Positions 58,048 to 64,000 of a stretch of 64,000 nt of DNA are shown piece after piece. The notes below the pieces were generated by a model. It searched no databases, had not been told where the DNA came from, and saw only the letters and a list, made by a program, of their open reading frames with translations. The stretch covers positions 1 through 64,000 of the forward strand of contig CAYPXZ010000014.1 in assembly GCA_964414785.1 (NCBI GenBank), in the 5' to 3' direction. Position numbers and translations under genes: made by a program. Position 1 is the first letter of the stretch, and the number at the start of each line of letters is the position of its first letter. Source of the DNA: Palsa-1447 sp964414785 (GTDB taxonomy: Bacteria; Verrucomicrobiota; Verrucomicrobiia; Opitutales; Opitutaceae).

Positions 58048-58668
58048 ATGCCTGGCAGGTTCACTTCTCGCCGCCTGACTTTTGCCTGCGTCGCCCTTTT
58101 CACGTCGGCCGTGATCCCGGGGGCGTCCGCCCAGGCCGAGATCGCCGACCTGAAGGAGGACGTGCGGGGCCTGTCGCAGCGCGTGAACGAGCTCACCCTG
58201 AGGGTCGAGCAGCTCGAACACGAGAACTCGGAGCTAAGGGCCAAGGTCGGCAGCCTCGATTCGAACAGGGATTCCGTCACCGTGGCCCAGCTCAACGCAG
58301 CCGTCGCGGACCTGAATTCCTCGATCAACTCGGCCGTCGCGGCCTCGCGCTCCGAGATCCTGCAGAAGGTGGCCACCGAGATGGAGGTGCTTGCGAAGCA
58401 GACCAACGCCGCCCTCGACTCGATGTCGAAGCCGGCGCCAGCCGTCCAGGCCCGCCCGGTCGCGGCGACCCAGCCCCCGAAGCCCGTCGTCTTCGGCGAC
58501 ACCTATCCGAAGGAGGGCATCAGCTACACGGTCCTGAAGGGCGACTCGGTCGGGACGATCGCCAAGAAGACCGGCGCCAGGGTCCAGGATATCATCGACG
58601 CCAACAAATTGACCGACCCCTCGCGGATCCAGGCCGGGCAGGTCCTCGTCATCCCCGGCGGCAAGTAG
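58048..58668 (+). CDS. Periplasmic coiled-coil protein with LysM domain
   Basis: 206 aa from ATG 58048. Signal peptide (LTFACVALFTSAVIPGASA), a coiled coil (LSQRVNELTLRVEQLEHENS) and an Ala/Ser linker, then one LysM domain (YTVLKGDSVGTIAKKTGARV to GQVLVIPGGK) that binds peptidoglycan. The first half resembles YbgF/CpoB-like trimerisation coils. Probably envelope organisation. parB follows after 20 bp. Confidence 0.88.
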   Translation: MPGRFTSRRLTFACVALFTSAVIPGASAQAEIADLKEDVRGLSQRVNELTLRVEQLEHENSELRAKVGSLDSNRDSVTVAQLNAAVADLNSSINSAVAASRSEILQKVATEMEVLAKQTNAALDSMSKPAPAVQARPVAATQPPKPVVFGDTYPKEGISYTVLKGDSVGTIAKKTGARVQDIIDANKLTDPSRIQAGQVLVIPGGK

Positions 58669-58688
58669 CCCCAAAGAACCCCCTCACC

Positions 58689-59609
58689 ATGGCATCTCCA
58701 CAAAAATCCAGACTGGGCCGCGGCCTAGGCGGCCTCATCTCCGCCGCAAAGCCTCTCGGCGCGGCGCACCCCGCGCCCGCGGCGCATGTTCCCCACGCCC
58801 CGGGCTACCTTGAGATCCAGGTGCACCTCGTCGAGCCGAGTCCCTACCAGGCCCGCAGGGAGATTGCGCCCGAGCAGCTCACGGAGCTTGCCGAGAGCAT
58901 CAGGAGCGAGGGCCTCCTGCAGCCGATCGTCGTGCGCCGCCTCGGTGAGAAGTTCCAGCTGATCGCCGGGGAGCGGCGCTGGAGGGCCTTCCAGCAGCTC
59001 AAGCTCAAGTCGATACCCGCGAGAATCGTCGAGGCGAGCGACGCATCCGCCGCCTCCATAGGCCTGATCGAGAACCTCCAGAGGGAGGGACTCAACCCGA
59101 TCGAGGAGGCGCAGGGTTTCGCGAGCCTCGTGCGCGACTTTGACCTAACCCAGGAGACCGCGGCGGAGCGGGTGGGGAAGAGCCGGGCCTCGGTGGCGAA
59201 CTCGCTTCGCCTCCTGTCGCTCGACGCCGAGATCCAGGGGTTCATCGCGAAGGACCTGCTGAGCGTCGGACACGCCAAGATTCTCCTCGGGGTCGAGGAC
59301 CCCGGGGCGCGCACGATCCTTGCCCGGCGCGTGATCGAGGAGGGGCTGAGCGTTCGAACGACCGAGAAGCTGGGTCGGTCGGCAAAGGTGTCGGGCCCGG
59401 CGAAGGGCCCGTCCCGGGGCCGGGCGCTTGCGGCCCGGGACGCGGCGGCGGTCGAGAGCATCCAGAAGAGGCTCACCTCGCACCTGGGAGCGAGGGTCGC
59501 CGTCATCCACACCCCGAAGAAGGGCCGTATCGTTATCGAGTACCGCGGCAACGACGACCTGCAGCGCCTGCTCGAGAAGCTGGGTGTCGGCGGCTCCGAC
59601 CCGGTGTGA
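58689..59609 (+). CDS. parB: Chromosome partitioning protein ParB
   Basis: 306 aa from ATG 58689 (CTCACCATG). RLGRGLGGLIS at the N-terminus, then the ParB/Sulfiredoxin domain with LQPIVVRRLGEKFQLIAGER and the CTP-binding GERRWRAF. ENLQREGLNPIEEAQGF and the HTH (ETAAERVGKSRASVANSLRL) complete it. Binds parS and spreads as a CTP switch. No parA is adjacent; the preceding gene encodes a LysM protein instead. Confidence 0.95.
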   Translation: MASPQKSRLGRGLGGLISAAKPLGAAHPAPAAHVPHAPGYLEIQVHLVEPSPYQARREIAPEQLTELAESIRSEGLLQPIVVRRLGEKFQLIAGERRWRAFQQLKLKSIPARIVEASDASAASIGLIENLQREGLNPIEEAQGFASLVRDFDLTQETAAERVGKSRASVANSLRLLSLDAEIQGFIAKDLLSVGHAKILLGVEDPGARTILARRVIEEGLSVRTTEKLGRSAKVSGPAKGPSRGRALAARDAAAVESIQKRLTSHLGARVAVIHTPKKGRIVIEYRGNDDLQRLLEKLGVGGSDPV

Positions 59610-59629
59610 CCCCCTGCGGGGCGCGCGGC

Positions 59630-59938
59630 CTACGGCAGCGCGACCTTGCGGCTCTTCGGGTCCGGGTTCTGGCGGTAGAAGAGGGCCGTGTGCCCGACGG
59701 CGCCCACGCAGGCGCAGCGGCCCTCGGCGGCAATCCTCGCGCACCCGGCGGCCCGCTCGTCGCGGTCGGCGCCCTGGAAGCGCAGCTTGACGAGCTCGTG
59801 GGCGGCAAGGGCCTTCTCCAGCTCGGCGAAGAAGGCGGGGGTGATTCCGCCCTTGCCGACCTTCAGGACGGGCCCGAGGAGCTGGCCCAGGCCGCGCAGG
59901 CGGGTCTTCTGGGCGCCGGTAAGGGGGGAGTCGTTCAT
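59630..59938 (-). CDS. yhbY: YhbY-family (CRM-domain) RNA-binding protein
   Basis: 102 aa. LTGAQKTRLRGLGQLLGPVL, then VGKGGITPAFFAELEKAL and HELVKLRFQG, give the CRM domain with its GxxG-type loop (VGKGG). CACVGAVGHTALFYRQN closes the fold. YhbY binds pre-50S particles. Convergent with parB with a 20-bp gap. Confidence 0.9.
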   Translation of the reverse strand: MNDSPLTGAQKTRLRGLGQLLGPVLKVGKGGITPAFFAELEKALAAHELVKLRFQGADRDERAAGCARIAAEGRCACVGAVGHTALFYRQNPDPKSRKVALP

Positions 59939-60088
59939 GGGACCCCCGGGACTACACGCAGGTCCGCATTTGTGAAACTCCAATCTGGCGAAACCGGGTC
60001 CCGGTAGGGCCCCCCATGGGGCCGGCCGGCGCCAAGCGCAGGCGTTGACAAGATGAGCCGGGTTCTGCTTGGCTGACCCTTCCTCGAC

Positions 60089-60466
60089 ATGAGCATCATT
60101 CTCGGCATCTGCACATTCGTCCTGATCCTGACATCGGCCATCCTTATCTTGTTGGTGCTCGCCCAGAAGGCGAAGGCCGACGGCGGGATGGGCGCCGCGA
60201 TGGGCGGAGGCATGGCGGAGGCCACATTCGGGGCGGACACGGGCAACGTGCTCAGCAAGGCCACGATCAACGCCTCCATCGTCTTCTTCGTCCTTAGCTT
60301 CGCGCTTTACCTCGGGCGGATTTACGAGGGCAAGCATGCGTCCGCCTCGGGCGGCGCGCTGCCCTCGATCTCGGTCCCGGTCTCGGCGACGGCATCGAAA
60401 CCCCAGGCAGGCAACCCGGCGCCGGCCAAGGCCGCCCCGACACCGGCCTCGTCGACGAAGCCCTGA
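60089..60466 (+). CDS. secG: Protein-export membrane protein SecG
   Basis: 125 aa. Two transmembrane helices (ILGICTFVLILTSAILILLV and ATINASIVFFVLSFALYL) flank the cytoplasmic loop GGMGAAMGGGMAEATFG, where the family has G-x-F-G. The C-terminal Ala/Pro-rich tail is longer than in E. coli SecG. Stimulates SecYE translocation. A TTGACA at 60045 is a possible -35. Confidence 0.92.
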   Translation: MSIILGICTFVLILTSAILILLVLAQKAKADGGMGAAMGGGMAEATFGADTGNVLSKATINASIVFFVLSFALYLGRIYEGKHASASGGALPSISVPVSATASKPQAGNPAPAKAAPTPASSTKP

Positions 60467-60512
60467 TAGGCTTTTGAAGAGCTCACCCGAGCTGTCCCTT
60501 CGGTTGGATTGG

Positions 60513-61325
60513 GTGCGCCTGCTGTGTGCAGCGGTCCTAATGTCCGTCGCCTCCCTGGGTAGGGCCGAACCGCTGCCCGACAAGGCCGCGGCGGCGGCCA
60601 TCCTCGAGCAGTTCCGGCAGATGGTGTGGTCCGAGCCCATCTATGCGGAGTTCGACCTCCGCCAGATGCCCCGGCGCGGCCCGGAGCTCCTCTTCCACGG
60701 GCGCTTCTGGGGGGGCAGGAACTCCCGCGGCGCCGTGACGCGCCTTGAGATCGAGACCGGCAAGGGGGGGTTCTCCCACCGTTTCCTGGTCCAGGGGGGC
60801 CACGAAGGCGGGATCTGGACCAGCGACGGCCCCGGCGCGGGCGTTCCGAGCGAGACCGCGGTCACCCAGCCGCTTGTCCCCGGCGTCGAGATGACCCCGT
60901 TTGACGTCCTGCCGATGCCGTACCTCTACTGGCTCGATGCGGACCTGGTCGGCGTGAGCCGGATCCGGGGGCGCCAGGCCTACGCCTACGTCTTCACGCC
61001 TTCGGCCGACTTTTTGGCCCGCAACCCCTCCATCCGCTCCGTCCGGGCGTACTTAGACGCCCAGTACGACGCCCTGGTGCAGTCCGAGGTCACCGGCGGC
61101 GACGGCCATGTGGCTAAAACCCTCTCATTATTGGAGCTAAGGAAGGTAGGCGACCGGTGGATACCCAAGGACATGGACGTCCGCAACGAGGCCACCCGCG
61201 ACAAGACCCGGCTGACCCTTACCGCGGTGGCCATAGGGGCCCTTCCGGGGCCCGGGGCGTTCGATCCGGCGCAGCTGGGATCCCCCCTCGCGCCGCCGTC
61301 GACTATTAGGGTCATAAGATTGTGA
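60513..61325 (+). CDS. LolA-like outer-membrane lipoprotein-sorting protein
   Basis: 270 aa from GTG 60513, chosen because it gives a clean signal peptide (LLCAAVLMSVASLGRA); TTG 60474 and ATG 60540 are alternatives. The mature part has FWGGRNSRGAVTRLEIETG, LPMPYLYWLDADLVG and YLDAQYDALVQSEV, resembling the curved beta-sheet LolA/LolB-like proteins common in Verrucomicrobiota and Bacteroidota. Probably binds a lipoprotein or lipid in the periplasm. Confidence 0.6.
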   Translation: MRLLCAAVLMSVASLGRAEPLPDKAAAAAILEQFRQMVWSEPIYAEFDLRQMPRRGPELLFHGRFWGGRNSRGAVTRLEIETGKGGFSHRFLVQGGHEGGIWTSDGPGAGVPSETAVTQPLVPGVEMTPFDVLPMPYLYWLDADLVGVSRIRGRQAYAYVFTPSADFLARNPSIRSVRAYLDAQYDALVQSEVTGGDGHVAKTLSLLELRKVGDRWIPKDMDVRNEATRDKTRLTLTAVAIGALPGPGAFDPAQLGSPLAPPSTIRVIRL

Positions 61326-61410
61326 ATCTGCGGGTGTAAACCGCAGAATTTCGTTGCGGATGGGCCGTCTCACGTGCCTGCTCATGGCCCGTTAAGGTCC
61401 AATCACTGCC

Positions 61411-61719
61411 ATGGTAACACGCTCTGCTTCGGCTCCGCTGACGTTCGATCTGCCGATCTCCCTGATCGCCAAGATCGAGAGCAGCAGGCGCAAATTCGGC
61501 CTGAAGACGGCGAGCGAGGTGGTGAGGCTGGCGATCGACAAATTCGACTTCGAGGGATGCAAGCCCACCCGCGATCCGCACCGCCAGGTGTCGGTTCGCC
61601 TGGGCGCGAACCAGCGGGCGATGCTCAAGCGCTACGCCAAGAAGAAGAATGCGAGCGTCGGCGAGCTGCTCCGGTTCGCCCTAGAGGGCCTGCCGGCCAA
61701 GAAGTCCAAGGCCCGCTGA
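61411..61719 (+). CDS. Ribbon-helix-helix protein with two repeats
   Basis: 102 aa. LTFDLPISLIAKIESSRRKF then TASEVVRLAIDKF is one ribbon-helix-helix unit, and RQVSVRLGANQRAMLKRYAK then SVGELLRFALEGL a second, each with the amphipathic strand, helix A and helix B. A likely DNA-binding regulator. No toxin partner lies beside it. Function unknown. Confidence 0.7.
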   Translation: MVTRSASAPLTFDLPISLIAKIESSRRKFGLKTASEVVRLAIDKFDFEGCKPTRDPHRQVSVRLGANQRAMLKRYAKKKNASVGELLRFALEGLPAKKSKAR

Positions 61720-61812
61720 GGGCCTGAGGAGGGGCCGGGCCCCCGAAAAAAGGGGTGCTCTCCTCTTGCGTTTGGTGCCCCGGCGTCTTTTTAGTGGACT
61801 CCTTTGCTCACG

Positions 61813-63009
61813 ATGTCCTCCGCACCCCTAAGGCCCCTCTCAATCTGGGCACGCAACATTGCCCCCTCGCCGACGCTCGCCGTGGACGCCAAGGCCAAGG
61901 CCCTCATGGCCGCGGGCGAGGACGTCTGCAGCTTCGCGGCCGGCGAGCCCGACTTTGACACGCCGCAGCACATCAAGGACGCCTGCGCGGCGGCGCTGCA
62001 GGCGGGCAAGACCAAGTACGTGGCCACCCCCGGCATTGAGGACCTGCGGAAGGCCATAGCCGAGTCGTATGCAAGCTCCTATGGGCTAAAGGTTTCCCCG
62101 GCCCAGGTGGTCGTGAGCCCCGGCGGCAAGTTTTCCTGCTACCTGGCGATCATGGCCACGTGCTCTCCCGGCGACGAAGTCATCATCCCGGCGCCCTATT
62201 GGGTGAGCTATCCCGAGATGGTGAAGCTTGCCGGCGCCGTCCCGAAGGCGGTCCTCGCGACGGATGAGACGGGCTTCAAGGTCCTGCCCGCGCAGGTCGA
62301 GGCTGCCGTGACGCCCAGGACGAAGCTCCTGATCCTCAACTCCCCGTCGAACCCGACGGGCGTCGTCTATTCGCGCGGCGAACTCGAGGCGATCATGGCG
62401 GTCGCCGCGAAGCACAACCTCTACGTCCTCTCGGACGAGATCTACGAGAACCTGATCTACGGGGGCCTCTCGCCGACCTGCCTGGCGACCCTGGGCGCGG
62501 ACGCCGAGTCCCGGACGATCGTGGCCGCCGGCTTCTCCAAGACCTATTCCATGACGGGTTGGAGGCTCGGGACCCTGGTCGCGCCGCCGGCGATCGCGAA
62601 GGCCGCCTCGGAGCTCCAGAGCCAGATGTCCTCCAACGCAACGACGTTCGCCCAGTACGGGGCGCTGGCCGCCCTTCGCGAGAAGGACAAGACCAAGGCC
62701 TCCCTCGAGAAGATGCTGGCGGCGTTCGACCGCCGCCGCAACCTCCTCCACGGTCTGCTGACGGCGATCCCCGGGGTGACCTGCGTCGCCGCGCAGGGGG
62801 CGTTCTACCTGTTTCCCAACATCTCAAGCTTCGGCCTGAGCTCCATGGATTTCTGCGCGAGGCTCCTCGAGAAGGAGAAGGTGGCGGTCGTCCCCGGGTC
62901 CGCGTTCGGGGCCGAGGGGTATGTCCGCCTCAGCTACGCGACGAGCGACGAGATCATCACGAAGGGAGCCGCAAGGCTCGCGAATTTCTGCCGGGGCCTC
63001 AAGGCTTGA
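61813..63009 (+). CDS. aspC: Aspartate aminotransferase
   Basis: 398 aa from ATG 61813. FAAGEPDFDTPQHIKDACAA, SPGGKFSCYLA, LNSPSNPTGVVY, LSDEIYENLIY and the PLP-lysine in AGFSKTYSMTGWRLG are the bacterial (Ib) aspartate aminotransferase signatures. The Arg for the distal carboxylate is in YVRLSYATSDE. Interconverts aspartate and oxaloacetate. Second class I aminotransferase of the window. Confidence 0.93.
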   Translation: MSSAPLRPLSIWARNIAPSPTLAVDAKAKALMAAGEDVCSFAAGEPDFDTPQHIKDACAAALQAGKTKYVATPGIEDLRKAIAESYASSYGLKVSPAQVVVSPGGKFSCYLAIMATCSPGDEVIIPAPYWVSYPEMVKLAGAVPKAVLATDETGFKVLPAQVEAAVTPRTKLLILNSPSNPTGVVYSRGELEAIMAVAAKHNLYVLSDEIYENLIYGGLSPTCLATLGADAESRTIVAAGFSKTYSMTGWRLGTLVAPPAIAKAASELQSQMSSNATTFAQYGALAALREKDKTKASLEKMLAAFDRRRNLLHGLLTAIPGVTCVAAQGAFYLFPNISSFGLSSMDFCARLLEKEKVAVVPGSAFGAEGYVRLSYATSDEIITKGAARLANFCRGLKA

Positions 63010-63044
63010 GGCTCGATCCCCAACCCCAAAAAAAGAATTTAACC

Positions 63045-64000
63045 ATGGCTTACAAAGACGTCACGCCGCCCCAGGGCGGGAAAATTTCCATCGCAGCCGG
63101 CCGCCTCAGCGTCCCGGACAACCCGGTCATCCCGTTCATCCGGGGCGACGGCACGGGTCCCGACATTTGGGCCTCCTCGGTCAGGGTCCTCGACGCCTCG
63201 GTCGAGAAGGCCTACGGGGGCAAGCGCCGCATCTCGTGGTTCGAGGTCTTCGCGGGGGAGGAGAGCTTCAAGAGGTTCAACAACTGGCTTCCCGACGACA
63301 CGGTCGAGGCCTTCAAGGACTACATCGTGGGGATCAAGGGGCCGCTGACGACGCCCGTGGGCGGCGGGATCAGCTCCCTGAACGTCGCGCTCCGCCAGAT
63401 GCTCGACCTGTACGTGTGCCTGCGCCCCGTCCAGTGGTTCACCGGGGTCCCCTCTCCGGTCAAGAGGCCCGAGCTCGTTAACATGGTGATCTTCCGCGAG
63501 AACACCGAGGACATCTACGCCGGGATCGAGTTTGCCGCCGGGACGCCCGAGGCGCAGAAGGTCCTGGATTTCATCGCGAAGGAGTTCCCGAAGCGGTTTG
63601 AGAAGATCCGCTTCGGCACGAAGCCCAAGGCCGAGTCGTTCTGGGCCGCGGTCGGGGCAAAGGATTTCCCGTGCGACGTGCAGGTCGGCGTCGGGATCAA
63701 GCCCGTCAGCTACTCGGGCAGCGTGCGCCTGATCCACAGCGCCATCTCCTACGCCATCCGCTGCAAGCGCAAGAGCGTCACGATCGTCCACAAGGGCAAC
63801 ATCATGAAGTACACGGAGGGCGCCTTCCGCGACTGGGGCTACAAGGTCGCCAAGGAGTTCTTCGGCGCGGTCGAGATCGACGGCGGCCCGTGGTGCAAGA
63901 TCCCCGAGGGCAAGCCCGGCGCCGGGATCATCATCAAGGACTCGATCGCCGACATCACGCTCCAGCAGGTGCTGACCCGCCCCACGGACTTCGACGTCAT
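63045..64000 (+). CDS. icd: Isocitrate dehydrogenase (NADP), 5' part
   Basis: The ATG at 63045 (AACCATG) opens a frame running off the window end; about 318 codons are visible. IPFIRGDGTGPDIW opens it; LTTPVGGGISSLNVALRQ holds the phosphorylatable Ser and isocitrate contacts. Also present are IFRENTEDIYAGIEF and VHKGNIMKYTEG. This is the homodimeric E. coli-type enzyme of the TCA cycle. The 36 bp before it contain CAACCCCAAAAAAAG and no terminator. Confidence 0.95.
   Translation, partial: MAYKDVTPPQGGKISIAAGRLSVPDNPVIPFIRGDGTGPDIWASSVRVLDASVEKAYGGKRRISWFEVFAGEESFKRFNNWLPDDTVEAFKDYIVGIKGPLTTPVGGGISSLNVALRQMLDLYVCLRPVQWFTGVPSPVKRPELVNMVIFRENTEDIYAGIEFAAGTPEAQKVLDFIAKEFPKRFEKIRFGTKPKAESFWAAVGAKDFPCDVQVGVGIKPVSYSGSVRLIHSAISYAIRCKRKSVTIVHKGNIMKYTEGAFRDWGYKVAKEFFGAVEIDGGPWCKIPEGKPGAGIIIKDSIADITLQQVLTRPTDFDV

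Noticed and set aside
57000..60000. parS site near parB
   Set aside because: No TGTTTCACGTGAAACA-like palindrome was seen by eye; a full computed search is needed.

Overview
The window is a GC-rich bacterial chromosome segment, most likely from the Opitutaceae or a close relative in the Verrucomicrobiota. The evidence is a secreted 'LANVS' beta-sandwich protein (9862-10437), a carbamoyltransferase/SxtJ/DUF5989 trio, a NagB-PIG-L fusion, Caulobacter-type TonB receptors and starts that sit behind C-rich leaders such as ACC-ATG rather than a Shine-Dalgarno. The assignment is inferred from gene content only. Two stretches are clearly AT-richer and look acquired: about 1-3106 and about 48000-50140.

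Layout. 1-3106 is the distal part of an integron cassette array: five complete attC-like sites and one truncated site separate two toxin-antitoxin cassettes, two small membrane proteins and a GNAT protein. No integrase is present, and the orientation places it, if it exists, left of position 1. 3134-10437 is a same-strand run of small genes (three cupins, a frameshifted DUF3052 gene, lipoproteins, DUF3788, DUF488, an ICMT-like methyltransferase). 10723-15014 is a MacAB-like ABC export operon with two permeases. 15001-18363 is a large secreted GH31 enzyme. 18541-22419 carries housekeeping biosynthesis (ilvN, ilvC, hemC, hemD, trpF). 22406-24345 is a DNA alkylation repair pair, and 24483-26927 a GH13 debranching-type enzyme.

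26935-48050 holds a dispersed amino-sugar utilisation regulon: a four-gene minus-strand operon (NagB-PIG-L fusion, GH20 hexosaminidase, sugar MFS porter, aldose epimerase), a TonB receptor with a divergent AraC regulator, and a ROK-kinase/PIG-L operon. Each of these three units is preceded by the same 34-bp sequence, followed exactly 17 nt later by a -10-like hexamer on the minus strand. This looks like one shared activator-dependent promoter module. The regulon is interrupted by a surface/exopolysaccharide-type block (TMTC-like TPR protein, SGNH-TPR protein, carbamoyltransferase trio).

48145-50256 is a toxin-rich islet: a PemK/MazF module, then a Fic AMPylase gene flanked by two 108-bp copies of the 3' end of ffh, which is the signature of integration at, or duplication of, the ffh terminus. 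50149-64000 returns to core genes (ffh, a subtilase, Lrp/aminotransferase, der, fmt, a LysM protein, parB, yhbY, secG, a LolA-like protein, a ribbon-helix-helix protein, an aspartate aminotransferase and the 5' part of isocitrate dehydrogenase). No rRNA, tRNA, CRISPR array, transposase or integrase gene was recognised.
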